DNA of 64,000 nt, from the NCBI GenBank assembly GCA_033439265.1, contig JAVTVX010000034.1, forward strand, positions 12,617,001 to 12,681,000, read 5' to 3'. The notes beneath the pieces were generated by a model that had not been told where the DNA came from, ran no database searches, and saw only the letters and a program-made list of their open reading frames with translations. The DNA is from Dillenia suffruticosa. Its lineage: Eukaryota > Streptophyta > Magnoliopsida > Dilleniales > Dilleniaceae. Below, piece by piece: positions 25,888 to 38,261 of this stretch. The translations under genes were made by a program, and so were the position numbers. The first letter of the stretch is position 1. Each line of letters opens with the position of its first letter.

Positions 25888-28800
25888 TTATGTCTCGAAG
25901 AGATGAGGATATTGCTTTTTCATAGTATCCTCGGACTCCCAACTCTCTTCTTCGACCCGATTGCTTTTCCATTGGACCTTAACAATTGAGATATGTCTGT
26001 TATGCAATCTCTTGATTTGGCGATCAAGAATAGCTACGGGTTGTACCTTGAAACTCAAGTTTTCTCTTAATTCGACAGGTAGAGTCTCTAAAATATGCGA
26101 AGGATTTGATAAATATTTCTTTGGTATGGAAATATGGAATACATTGTGGATTTTTTCCAAATCCAGGGGCAACTCTAACTGATATGCGACTTTTCCTATC
26201 TTCTCGAGGATTTTAAAAGGGTAATGTAGTGAGAATTCAACTTCCCTCATTTCCGGAATCAGATCAAATCCTTCCAAGGTGATATCTTCAAAAATATCAT
26301 GTCTCCAACCTCAAATTCCAAAGGTCTTCTCCTTCTATTAGCATAGCTCTTTTATTTATCTTGAGTTACCTTCATTCTTGCCCGAATCTCCTTCACCTTC
26401 TCTACGGTTGCTTCAATTAGCTCAACATTTTCAATCTTCCTGTCTCCTACCTCATCCCAACACAATGAAGTTCTATATTTCATTCCGTATAAAGCCTCGT
26501 AGGGTGTCATTCTAATACTTGCCTCATAACTATTATTATATACAAACTCAATCAACGAGAGGTGTTTATCCCAACTCTCTTGGAAGTCCATCACACATGC
26601 TCTAAGCATGTCTTCCAATGTCTGAATTATGCACTCCGATTGCCCATCAATCTGAGGGTAAAAAACCGTGCTGAATTTCAATTTAGTCCCCAAGGCCTCT
26701 TGTAACTTAGGCCAAAATTGGGACGTGAATCAGGTATCACGGTCGGATATAATCGACACCGAAATCCCGTGGAGCCTCACAATCTCATCAATATAGAGTT
26801 TAGCCAATCTCTCTAAGGAATATGTGTTCTGAATTGGAAAGAAATGAGCTGACTTGGTGAGTCGGTTTACTATCACCCATATAGCATCATGTCGACTTGG
26901 TGTATGTGCAATCCCACTACAAAGTCCATGGTGATGTACTCCCATTTCCATTCAGGTATCGGCAGTAGTTGTAAGGTCCCAACTGGCTTTTGATATTCGG
27001 CCTTGATTTGTTGGCACACAAAACACCTAGCTACATATTCGGCTAGCTTTCGCTTCAAGCCCGATCACCAATAACTTTCTTTGATAGTTCGCTACATTTT
27101 GATACTCTTGGGATGCATCGCATAAGCTGAGAAATGTGGCTCTTCAAGTATGTTCCTTCGAAGATCATCACTCTTGGGGACACAAATTTGTTTCCCATAC
27201 ACCATCTTGCCATCCTCTCGGATATGGAACTCACCACCTTTGCCCTTGTAAACCTTCTCCACTATGCCCTTTAGCTCTTCATCAGTTGCTTGAAGCTCTC
27301 TAATATGGTCCACTAAGGTTAGTCGCACTTCAAATTTGGCCAAAAGTGCATCATGCTCATCAATGGCTAAACGACTTCAAGTGCACAGAGTCCTACCAAG
27401 TATGAGAGATAAGAATTCCCATGGGATGCTGAAGACGAAGACTTATGGTTTAGAGCGTCCGCAACTACATTCGCTTTGCCCAGGTGATAATCTATTACTA
27501 AGTCATAGTCCTTAATTAATTATAACCACCTCTGTTGTCTCAAATTTAGCTCCTTTTGAGTGAGCAAGTACTTGAAACTTTCGTGATCGATGAAAATTTT
27601 GTACGTAGCCCCATATAAGTAGTGTTGCCATATCTTCAATACGAATACAATGGCGGCTAACTCTAAATCATGCATGGGATAATTCAACTCGTGCTTTTTC
27701 AAATGCCGAGAAGCATAAGCAATCACCCGCTCATTTTGTATTAACACATAACCCAACACTTGTTGACTAGCATCCTTAAACACCACATAATCACCACTGT
27801 TAATAGGGAGGGCAAGGATTGGAGCAGATCTGAGTCACTTCTTGAGTTCTTGAAAACTCACTTCATATTTCTTACCCCACTCAAATTTGACTCCCTTTCG
27901 AATCAAGTTGGACAATGGAGCTGCAATCTTGGAGAATCTTTCGATAAACCTCCGATAGTACCCTGTCAATCCAAGAAAACTCATCACCTCAATGACATTC
28001 TTAGATTGCTCCCACTTTAATATAGTTTTTACTTTTCTCGAATCAATAAATATCCCATCCCTGGATACCACATGCCCCAGAAAGTAAATCTCTTGTAACC
28101 AAAGCTCACATTTAGAGAATTTGGAATACAACTCCTCCCGAAGATTTGCAACACAACCCGAAGATGCTCTGAGTGTTCCTTATCACTCTTTGAATACATC
28201 AAAATGTTATCTATGAACACAATGACAAATTTGTCCAAATAGGAGTGGAACACCCTATTCATTAAGTCCATGAAGGTTGTAGGAATATTTGTCAATCCAA
28301 AGGGTATTACCATAAACTCGTAGTGGTCATACCGCGTTCTAAACACAGTCTTACGGATATCATCATCTTTGATACTCAACTGATGGTACCCCGACCTCAA
28401 ATCAATTTTTGAGAACACTTTAACCCCTTGAAGTTGATTAAACAAATCATTGATCCTTGGCAAGGGGTATCTGTTCTTGATGGTCATCTTATTTAGTTGT
28501 CGGTAATCGATACACAACAGGAAAGTGTCATCCTTCTTCTTCATGAATAAAATTGGAGTACCCTAAGGTGAGATACTTGGTCGGATAAACCCCTTGTTTA
28601 ATAAGTCTTGGAGTTGGATCTTCAATTCTTTCAACTCCGTAGGTGCCATCCTATTCGGAGGGATTGAGATTGGTGCTGTACTGGGAACCAAATCAATGGC
28701 AAATTCATACTCCCAGATTGGAGGCAAGCTAGGCAACTCATCCGGAAAGACATCCGGAAACTCATTCACCACCGGAATATCCTTCAAGTTGGGACCCTCA

Positions 28801-29258
28801 ACTGTGGTGTCAATAATATGTGCAAGGTAGGCTTCACAACCTTTATGGACTAACTTCTTTGCCTCCATAATAGAAATCACACAACTCAGAAAAACCCGTC
28901 GCTTACCGACAAATGCCACTATTGGATACCCTGGTTTTCGGAATTCCACCTCTTTCATGAAACAATCAACTGAAGCCCGGTGGAGATATAGCCAATTCAT
29001 ACCAAGGATGGCATCAAAATCTACAATTTCCAATGGTATCAAGTCTGCTTCAAGAGTACCTTTCCCAATTACCACGTCACAACCCTTGTATACCGTGTTC
29101 CTAACCAACTGCTCACCCAATAGAGTGATCACCAATAATTCTTCATCGAGGGGACTCAAGGGTCTATTGGTGTGCTTAGCAGACACCGTACTCACAAAAG
29201 AATTATTAGAACCCATATTAATAAGCACATGAGCATCAACATCGAAGATTTTCATCAT
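25888..29258 (-). pseudogene. Gypsy-1 pol remnant: protease, RT, RNase H, integrase
   Basis: Protease starts at about 29258 with VLINMGSNNSFVS, where the family normally has DSG, so the catalytic Asp is lost. RT: ELKELKIQLQDLLNKGFIRP, then a stop replacing a Trp codon at about 28562, [11 protein letters not shown], and [12 protein letters not shown] (28540-28180), where the second catalytic Asp is Asn. RNase H: about 27786-27520 ([20 protein letters not shown]). Integrase: zinc region and core (ARCFVCQQIKAEYQKPVG; FHIRED; FYPQIDGQSECIIQTLEDML), 27340-26350. C-terminus: KIGKVAYQLELP to SWESEDTMKKQYPHLFET (26277-25888), resembling the Tekay-type chromodomain tail. At least six breaks split the frame. 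Upstream gag is separated by a short gap. Confidence 0.9.
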
Positions 29259-29439
29259 AACTGTGACTACGTCTGGGTTGGCTTAAGCTTCCTCATTTGT
29301 CATAGCATAAATTCTCGTCTAAGTCCTTAGTTGAGAGCATTGGGGAGGAACAATCACGTGTTGCTCCCAATCCTTATCTGTGGAGCAGTATTTGTTGAAT
29401 GAGTGGGGTTATTAGTTTGATTAGCCCTAGATCTGCTAG

Positions 29440-30600
29440 GTAGATCCTGACATGGTTGGCTTCTTTGTCCGTTCATTCCCAACTCTGGACAATTGTTGCG
29501 TAAATGTCATTCCTTCCCACATTGATAACATCTCCGTGGCTCCCTACATAATCCAAAGTGAAACTTCTTACAATTTGGGCAACGGTCCTTTTTACTCTCC
29601 GTCGACTTACTTTTAGAGGCGGCACTAGCTGTGGGAGCACCAAATTTAGGTGGTCGTTGGCCTTGTGGAGAGCCAATGGATGCAGAGATGGAGGCGCCAC
29701 CGTAGGAGTCCGAGCTTCTACTCTTTATGAAGCTTTGCTCTGATGCAAACTCGAATTTCTTCTTATTTCCTTGTCCATCTCTAACTCTTCCCGCTCAATT
29801 ACCATCTTCTCAACCCTCAAAGCCAATTCCAAAACATCTTGAAATGTGTACCCCTTTGTTATCGACATCTTCTCCCTTATGTTGAAATTCAACCCCGATT
29901 CAAATTTTGTACACAAGGACTCCTTAGAGTTCACAAACTCTGAAACATATATAGCTAGCTCTCTTAACTCTATCTCATATTCTGCAACAGTCTTATTCCC
30001 TTGTACTAACTTGAAGAATTCCTCTCTCTTTTGGTCCCTATAGAACTGAGTATAGTACTTCTCTTCGAAAGCATTAAGAAATTCTCTCCAAGTAGGAGCA
30101 GAAGTCCTACCTTTCACATTCTCCCACCAAGTCTTTGCACCCTTGTTTAACAACTTCACAGCCACCCACAACTTCATCTCATCATTCAACCTCATGTCGA
30201 TGATAGTCTCTTGGATTCGGCCAATCCATTCCTTAACCACTAAGGCATCACACGAGCCCGAAAATATTTCACATCCAAGTTGTCTTGTTTCTTTAATCAA
30301 TTTCGACAACTCAATGGTAGGGTGATCGGTTGAAATAACAACCGGAGAAGGAGGTTATACTATTGGGGTACTCGGTGCGATAGTAGAAGTTGGAGGAGGA
30401 GTCCGTGCTTGTGGTGGAGCTTGCATTTGAGCCCCATAGGCCATCCACCATTCCATCACTTGTTGGAGTGCAGAAAACGATCGGGTTGGAGTTTCGGTTG
30501 GTGGAGCCGGGAGAGTAGGAGCCGAAGGAGCCGCATGCGAGGATGATGCGGCCTCTGGTCGATGAGGTGGAGTAGGAGAAATCTCATTTGGATTTCTCAT
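29440..30600 (-). pseudogene. Gypsy-1 gag remnant
   Basis: It begins at about 30600 (MRNPNEISPTPPHRPEA), a Pro-rich leader. An in-frame stop lies near 30352. The retrotransposon gag domain follows (30309-29725: AKTWWENVKGRTSAPTWREF, EEKYYTQFYRDQKREEF). Then, in a shifted frame, a pair of CX2C motifs (CPNCKKFHFGLC, CYQCGKE-stop-HLRNNC). The stop at 29507-29509 falls on the conserved Gly position of the zinc knuckle. The gag is not usable. Confidence 0.88.
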
Positions 30601-30850
30601 TCTTTTTCGAGAGGGTTATAATTCTACAAAAAAGAAACTGTACTTAGTACATAGAACTAGGTGAAGAACTAGATATCTAACCCCCTAAAAAAAATAAACT
30701 CAACTTCCTAAGACTCATAGGAGGCATTTTAAAAACCATTTGGAAATATTTTGAAAACTTAAACTTTAAAATAATTTGAAAACAATTGAGGATCTTTGAA
30801 ATATTTGGAAATATCAGAAAATCTCTCAAATTTTTATAAAACAAGAGCCT

Positions 30851-30864
30851 AAACTCTGATACCA
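30851..30864 (-). other. Gypsy-1 primer binding site (initiator tRNA-Met type)
   Basis: The minus strand reads TGGTATCAGAGTTT just inside the 5' LTR, complementary to the 3' end of plant initiator tRNA-Met (…CTCTGATACCA) over the first 11 bases. Seven bases separate it from the LTR. Confidence 0.88.
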
Positions 30865-30871
30865 ATAAAAT

Positions 30872-33800
30872 TGTCACGTCCTGACCCTCGGTTCAAGTAC
30901 GTGAAAACCGTTGCGTTACCCCAGAATACAGGTAAATCTAACCCATACACCAAGGTACCGCAAGGCATTCAAAGATATTCACACATTTCTTAAAACAAAT
31001 TTCATCAAATTCCAATAAGTCAACACGCATTCATCAATAAATAAAGGATCAGCCCGATCCGTCTCTATTTAAAACATGCATACATGAGACCATCCTAGCC
31101 ATCTGTAATCCAATCGCATAGACAAGGCCAACCTGGCCATCAATATCCAATCACATGCACAAGGCCAGTCCGACATCAATATCCAATCACATACACAAAA
31201 AATAAAATAAATCTCTAATCAAGGAATCCAAACCAAATCCAACAAAAATAATTGTTAAATAAAGTTTTTGAGAAAGTAGAAAGAAATAAGATCCTTAATG
31301 TGAGTTCACATAACCCAAAAAATTTAATCATCAAGAAAATAAAAGTATAGTGGTGGGTGTCAATCCAACCAAAAATAAAAATACCTACTTCACTAAAGAT
31401 GAGTTTAGGGTGAGCAGGGTCGAATCCACAAAGAACGACGGATTTATCTCTTTCAAGGAAACTGAAAATACGAGGGTTTGAGCAATTATCTAAATCTATA
31501 AAAATAAATAAATCAATGAAATTAACTAAAATAAAACAACTAAATAATACCAATAAAAAAGAGAGAATGTCAATGAGAGTAAAATCTAGCCAAAGGAGTT
31601 ATTTCCACCTTGATGTATTTGATTGATTATTGATACAAAAATTACTTAATATTATATGAATAAATTGGTTATAGCCGTTAAATACTACAAAATGACCAAT
31701 TCTCCTTACTTGCTTGGTAATCAAGATACCGTCGTTAATTATTTCCCTAATCGAAAGACAACCAAGAGACCCTCGTTGGATTTAATGTTCCGACAACATT
31801 AAGATGTATAGAGATCCAATTTTAATCAGTAAATTCTAATTTGGATTTATTTAAATTAGATTATTAAACTCTTGACATAAGTCCTACCGCTTGCGAGGCC
31901 ATAAAACTATGCCAATTACCACTCGATTAAAAATATACAAATTTTGCTATTTTTAAATAGTTGTAGACTCTTTTAGGGTTATTAAATATAAGCCTTTATT
32001 TAATAATCCCAAAACAATCATGAAATTAAGTATAGAAATTAAACAAATACCCATAAATATCAAGCAAATAAGATCATTTAGATCTCACAATCATCATTTA
32101 TCAAAACTTCAATAATCTTTTGACTAGAAAAATAAATTAAAAATAAAACATGTGAAGAGAAAAACTCACAAAGTGATTTATTGTGCTTGAAAAATAAAAA
32201 GAAAACTACAAGTGCAATGTCCCTTCTCGACTGCTGCTTTCTACCATAGAATTATGTCTCTTCCCAAGTCCAAAAGCAATGAAATATGTATCTCCCAAAG
32301 CTGCCGGCTACTGTGGACGTGGGGGCTGCTGCCCCTCTCTAAAAAAATTATGTAACACTCCTATATATAGAGGAGTGTAACCCTAAATAAAGTGCAGTGC
32401 CTTCCTTTTTCAATTAACAAAATATTCTCATTTATTTTAAGGAAGGAAAAACTCCAAAAAAATAATACTCATTTATTTCCTTAACTCAAAATTTCCTATT
32501 CCTAAATATTAGGAATGGAATGAAATTTTCAAAATTTTTAATATCTCCAATTCCATCCCAATTATCTTTTGATTGTGCAATTGGAAAGAAAATTTTAGTA
32601 TAGTAAATCTTGCACTGTCTCTTGAAATCAACATGTCCACGTGCTAATGGAAGAGCATTGCTATCCCATTTTCATCATTAGCATAATTACTCCAATTTAG
32701 CTCATTTTACTTCATTTTTCTTAATAAGTATCATCTATCAATCCTAACACATCAAATGCCGTAAAACATAAATATTAGTGTAATATTTATTAAAAAATAA
32801 TGTAAAATCAATCACAAATCTTACACTCAATTAAACGCTATCAAATAGTTCCAAATAAGTTTCCAAAACATTCACCACATTTGGGCCTACTGATACCTAA
32901 AAAATAATCAGAAGTCGATACCCAAAATAGTTCTCAAACTATTTTGTTGTCCGATTAAAGAGAAGGATTAACCTCCAAACTAAACATTCTCTATAAAAAT
33001 GAAATGAGAAAAATGAGTATAAACAATACTCAGTAGGTGGAATAATATTTATGCAATGAATGAGAGGTAGGTGTGGATATGCCAAATAATATTTCAAACA
33101 AAATCATTTTCATCATTTTCGATTTCATAAATGTTTTGAATAAATATCGAGGTTATCCGGCCAAATTTAGATATCACAATAAAATAAGTTTTATACATCC
33201 AAATCTTATCATAGCTTTCAAACAAAGAATGGGGATTGGCAAAAATAATTTTTCCAACAATGGTCACCATGACCAATGACGAATCCGCCAATTTCATACA
33301 TTTCACATTTATTAAATGCGCCTAACCTTGGCGTTGGCTTGGGACCTTCTGGCGGTGCAACCAAGTTAGCTCGATGGGATAAAAGAGGCGTCTCTCAAGC
33401 TCGACTAACCTCTCTGTCTAAAAAATCCCTAACCACGTTGCCCCATCAAGCCATACTGTGATAGGGAATGACTATAGCCACTAATAGGGGTTTAGGCTCA
33501 CATCCCAAGTCAATAAATACACCATTCCATATTTAACCAATATAACAAATGTGTCAAATTTAATTTAACTATTACTCAAATTAAATCATACTCAATATAT
33601 CGCATAAAACATGACATATTATCTATTTACAACGAATTGAATGCATAACTATATCAAAATTATATATAAGGACATTCCACACACACAAAACATTGCAAAA
33701 CTCATTTTAAAATCATTTAAAAATATCAAGTAAAACACTTTACTCATTTAAAGTATAATATAAAATCCACTCATCTCTTGGGAGGGTAACCACTCACAAT

Positions 33801-34659
33801 CGACAATCTAATCCAAAGTAAATCCCTCTTAACCCTTTAATTGTTTCAACCTAAGCCAATAGATACGAATTTATCAATTAATCACCAACTAATATTAGGA
33901 AAAATTAATATTTTTCATACAATCCAAATTCTAATTTTTCAAAATTCATCAATCTATCATCTATTTTCATCAAACTAGATCACCAACCTAGGGAAATAAT
34001 CATCCTGTTAAGATTTTTTCAAATTTTAATATTACATACACCCTATATTAAAATCCCTAAACTTTATTTTTTCAATCTCAACATCAAGTTTATATACTAG
34101 TAAAATACACTCTAATTTAAGATAAAGGAAGAGAAATTATCTTACTTGAATCACCAATTTTGTCTCTTGGTCTTTTCACTTTCAAACTCTAATTTTTATC
34201 TCTCTACAAAAACCCAAATTTCAACATAAATCTAAAATTTATGCCAAAATAATGAAAATCCAAGTTTAGAAAAGAGGATTACCTCTATTGGAATCACCAA
34301 TTGCATCCATTGTTGAATCACTCCAAACCCTAGATTTTTCTTTCTCTAGAAAACTCACTTCCTTCACTAACCCAACCTCCAATGGTTTTGTTGGGAGTTT
34401 TAAAAGGTTCAATACAAGGTTTTTTGTTTGATATTAGTTGCTTTTGAAGAAAGCAAGGAGAGAGGGAAAGAGAGAGATTGCTGAGAGAGAAGAGTGGGGG
34501 CGAGAGAGAAAGTGGGGGAGAGGTGTCTCGGGTGGGGGAGGGGGAAAACAAAATGGGTTTTGTGTTTTTTTATTCTTTTTTTCCCTTCCTTTTGACTTTT
34601 CCACTCCTTTTTTTTTTCTTTCTTCCTTTTTTTTTTTTTTACTTTACTTCGGCTTTACA
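30872..34659 (-). repeat. Gypsy-1 5' LTR, split by a solo LTR
   Basis: LTR parts are 30872-31350 and 32849-34659, matching the left LTR on either side of the interruption (…AAATAAAAGTATAG / TTCCAAATAAGTTTCC). Length without the insert and its target duplication is 2290 bp, close to 2254 bp for the partner. Confidence 0.92.
31351..32843. mobile_element. Solo LTR A (1493 bp) inside the Gypsy-1 LTR
   Basis: Starts TGGTGGGTGTCAATCC and ends AAACGCTATCA (TG...CA). It is flanked by TATAG (31346-31350) and AATAG (32844-32848), a 5-bp duplication with one mismatch. It contains no gag or pol and no internal domain, which fits a solo LTR. The same family occurs at 40767-42276. A TATATATAG stretch lies near 32362. 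A coding direction cannot be assigned. Confidence 0.8.
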
Positions 34660-36420
34660 AGTGTATGAATTTCTTTTCTTTAATTTACAATCGTCTGACT
34701 TGTGACCAATTTCATACATGTATGACATCTGTGTTCTTTAATAATTTTTGAACTAGGTGTGAAAAATTTGTATAGCTTCTGTTGAGTTTGGGTTGGATTA
34801 AATCATAATCCTACCTTATAAAAAATTGCTCTTTGAGCTCATAGGATGGCATCTAGTTTTTTCTGTCCTTAAATGAATTCCATTATAATACTGTTTTGTC
34901 TAATATTTTTCTCCTTCTGTTCAATATTTTTCTCTTTCTGTTCAATCAGCTCTTTTCTCAGAATTTCATTTTCTTTTATTTGGTTGTTTTCAACTTTAGT
35001 AATATATATTTCATTGTGTAGACATTTGTTCTTTTCAGTGATAAGATTTTCATGAAGTTGATGGGATTTTTCTTTTTCACCTTTTATTTCTTCTCTAAGT
35101 TTAGTGACTTAGTGTTCTTATTTCTTAATTCATTAGCTACTATTTTGGAATTTTCTAATTCTTTCTCTATTTCAGATATATTTTTCTTTAGAATATTGTT
35201 TTTCAGTTTCAATTTCTTTGACTCTTTAAGTGATTTTAATAATACTTCATATAATTCAGTATCTAAAAAATTATTTTTGTCGGAGTCAGAGAAAGATGAG
35301 TAAGAAGTTAAATTTACCTCATTGTCGACAGACTCTTTGATAGCATGAAACACATATTAGCTTGCTCCTCTATAGCTTTGTTATTACTTGAATTGGAGTC
35401 TTCATCACTCCAGGCAGCAAGAGTTTTCTTCTTTTTCTTCTCCTTCTTTTCTTTCTTGTCATTCTTATCGGCCTTCTTTAGTTAAGGACAATCGGCATTT
35501 ATGTATCCCAATTTCTTGCATTCGTAGCATCTGATTTCCTCTGTTCTTTTTGGTCTCCTAAAATTTGATTTGTTTTTATTTTTCTTTTGCATTATAAATT
35601 TTTTGAATCTTCTAACCAGCAATGCATTATCTTCTTTATCATCTTCATCCTTAGAGTAAAAGGAACTTTCATCACTTTCAGTTTTGAGAGCTATTCCTTT
35701 TTTCTTTTTCTTCTTTTCCTTGTTCTTTCACATTTAACTTCATTTCGTGAGTTATTAGTGAACCCACGAGTTCATCCATGGTTAAGATTTCAAGGTTTTT
35801 CGATTCTTCTATTACAGTGACTTTAGATTCCTGTGACTTTGGTGGGTTTCTAAGAATTTTGTCTAGTATATTTTCTTGTGGAATTCTTTTTCCAAGCAAT
35901 TTCAATTCATTTGTCACTTTGTTGAAAATTGACATCATTTCATTGATGGATTCTCCCTCATCTTGAAGGCTTCATACTCTTGTTTCAGTAATCTAATTTT
36001 GCTTTTGCGAACTTGGTTAGTACCTTCATAAATAGTTTTGAGTTTTTCCCAAATTTCTTTGGCTGTGATACATGAGAAGACTCAGTTATATTCATTGACA
36101 CTCAGGGTAAGATGCAGAAAATTTATAGTTTTGCAGTTAGCTTGATAGACTTTTTCTGTTTAGCCATCATGTTTTTCAGTTTTACTAGTACACGTACACC
36201 ATCAGTATTTTCAGTTGGAAACTCAACTCGTTCTTCAATAATTTTCCAGGCATTTAGATTCTAAGCTATTATAAAATTCTACATCCTCTGTTTCCAATAG
36301 TTGGAGTTGCTTCCATTGAAGAAAGGTGTATGGTTTGTTGAACATGTCTCAATTGGTACATTGTCTCCACTTATGACCATTTAGATAATTTGTGTTGAAG
36401 TTGTTAAACTTTTTACCAAC
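34660..36420 (-). pseudogene. Copia-1 gag remnant
   Basis: Minus-strand gag of the element split by Gypsy-1. From about 36420 down: PFFNGSNSNYWKQRM (UBN2-type gag start), NLNAWKIIEERVEFP, then GKRIPQENILDKILRNPPKS and LTMDELVGSLITHEMKLN (35938-35678), a zinc knuckle IRCYECKKLGYINADCP (about 35480-35530), and the acidic SDSDKNNFLDTELYEVLLK coiled-coil region (35353-35084). Several stops break the frame. It continues, after the Gypsy-1 insertion, at 23586. Confidence 0.85.
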
Positions 36421-36640
36421 ATACCCATTCTAATACCAATTGTGTCAGTGTACACCCCATGTACGTGGCCACAAAGCGTCCCTTAGCCGCTTATTTTACA
36501 CCTGTGGCCTCTCGACCAAAGCAACCTTGTGGTGGCTAGCTGCCTGGGCCTGTCAGGGTAAGAGCTAATGTTTCACCACAGATCACATTGTGAGAGCCCC
36601 TAATAAGACTTCGATAGTTTATAGCCATCTTGGCAACAAA

Positions 36641-36652
36641 CTCTGATACCAA
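36641..36652 (-). other. Copia-1 primer binding site (initiator tRNA-Met type)
   Basis: The minus strand reads TTGGTATCAGAG directly beside the LTR start at 36654, matching the 3' end of initiator tRNA-Met. Confidence 0.85.
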
Positions 36653-36653
36653 T

Positions 36654-38261
36654 TGTTATTCAACTAGAGGGGGTAAATAATTGAATTAAATTATTTTTTA
36701 AGATTTTTGGCTATTTAAGTGTTTTAGAATGAAAATGATAGAAGAAGTATTTGAAGGTTTAAAATTAAAAATAGAAAAAACCCAAAAGTTTTGATTGTAG
36801 TTCCACCAAACTTGGTGTATGTCTACTTTCAGACTCTTGCTGGATTTTTCACTATCAACTTACTGATACAAATTTAATTACTGGTTCAAATTGGACCTTT
36901 ATGATGTTACTCTAAAACACTAATTTCCCAAACCCATAGGTTGACTTTCTCTCTCTAAAACCAAGACCATGACACACTCACTAGTCTTTTGAGAAATTCA
37001 ATACAAGAAAGAGTGAAGGGTCTAGGATATGAGGGTAGAATCCTCAGATTAAAAAAGTTTAATGCTTATAGGAAATTTCACTCAATAAAAGAAATGAGAG
37101 TAAGAACAGAGTGTAAGAAGCTAAAACAAAGTAAGAATGCAATGAGTTCATGGCAGTTCAGATCTTTAATGGAGCATTAAAAACTTCATCTTCCATTTCT
37201 TTGGTATTTATTACAGTATTGAAGAGAGCCATTGTGCGATAGTTGAATTCGAACATTGCTCATTAATGTAAGCCATTAAATGTTCTGTATTCGTTCCTTA
37301 TTTGGTGGTAAAGTTTCATTTTCTCACTGGTGGCACTTCTCTTCAACCAATTGAGAGAAAAGCTTGCTATATATGAATGTTAGCTTTTGATGAAAATAGT
37401 AATAAACAATAAATCAGGAGAAGATGACCGTTGTGTTTAAACTATTTTTGAAATCTAGTTTCTAACAATATTCAGGTCGACAAGTTTAAAAAGCACATCG
37501 ATCTGGATTCAAATTTTTGTGATATAAATTTACTTGTCAGGTCAATGTATTAAAATGTCAGGTCGATAAGATTTATTTGTCGACAAATTTATATCAGCAT
37601 GGTGACCAATTTTATATCCCTAATCGAATTGAATAGTTCTATGTTGACCTTTTAATCTTTTCTGTTCAAGAGATTATCGACATATTAAAGCTTTCAGGTT
37701 TACATGTTTCTGTTCCAATTTTAATTGGTGGACATAGGAGTTTATATTGGTCAACATACAATAGTGTGTCGACATGATTATAGTGAGGCATGGATATCTT
37801 TACGTTTGAAAACTAAAAGACTTTGTCGACATATTAGTATTTTAGGTTGAGATGATCCTATTTTGGAACAAAATTGGTGGATCTGATATTTTAAATTGGT
37901 TGACGTATTTAGTAGGTTGACATATTTTGAGTAGATGCCATTGTGTAAGGTGAGAAAAAGGCTATCTCGAGTTGACATGTTTTCAGGTATGTGGACAAGA
38001 TTTTTCTTGGATGATTGTTGCTCTTTAATAATGTTCAGGTTGACAAGGGGTGTTATCAGGTGGACATGTTTTTGGTAGATTTCAACTGGTTGGCATGTCA
38101 CTTAAAATTTGTTGACCCGAATGTATTTGAATAATGGTAGGTGGACACGGGTTAAGGACAGGTCGACATATTTTACAACTCTAAGACTTTCTTTTTCTTT
38201 TCTGGTCCATTTTTCTTCTTTAAATTCTTTTGTCATTAATAAAAATCTAGCAATCTCAACA
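36654..38261 (-). repeat. Copia-1 5' LTR (about 1608 bp)
   Basis: On the plus strand it starts TGTTATTCAACTAGAGGGGG next to the primer site and ends AATCTCAACA, so the element-sense LTR is TGTTGAG...GAATAACA. The right end is set where Gypsy-2 reverse-transcriptase coding resumes (38262). The outer half (about 37470-38170) carries many copies of a GTCGACA-like motif. The partner LTR is missing. Confidence 0.75.
37470..38172. repeat. Dispersed GTCGACA-like motif array in the Copia-1 LTR
   Basis: About 20 copies of a G(G)TYGACA-like motif occur in 700 bp, at irregular 20-80 bp spacing, for example at 37475, 37561, 37579, 37770, 37824, 37915, 37973, 38038, 38059, 38141 and 38161. The array falls in the U3 half of the LTR. 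Flanks of each copy are AT-rich and not conserved. Confidence 0.75.

Larger units (their letters stand above)
23587..34659 (-). mobile_element. Gypsy-1: LTR retrotransposon with both LTRs, Tekay/Del-like
   Basis: Minus-strand Ty3/Gypsy element inserted in Copia-1. Left (3') LTR: 23587-25840, 2254 bp. Right (5') LTR: 30872-34659, which is 2290 bp once the 1493-bp solo LTR and its duplicated 5 bp are removed. LTR ends read TGTYACGTCC...GGCTTTACA on the plus strand. Flanks are AGTGTA at both 23581-23586 and 34660-34665. The internal part carries a tRNA-iMet primer site, gag, protease, RT, RNase H and integrase in that order, all broken. Order and end motifs fit the chromovirus Tekay/Del group. 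The two LTRs differ visibly, mostly by C/T and G/A changes, so the insertion is not recent. Confidence 0.93.

Noticed and set aside
37470-38172. CRISPR-like spaced repeats
   Set aside because: Motif is only 7-8 bp, spacing is irregular, and the array is inside a plant retrotransposon LTR.
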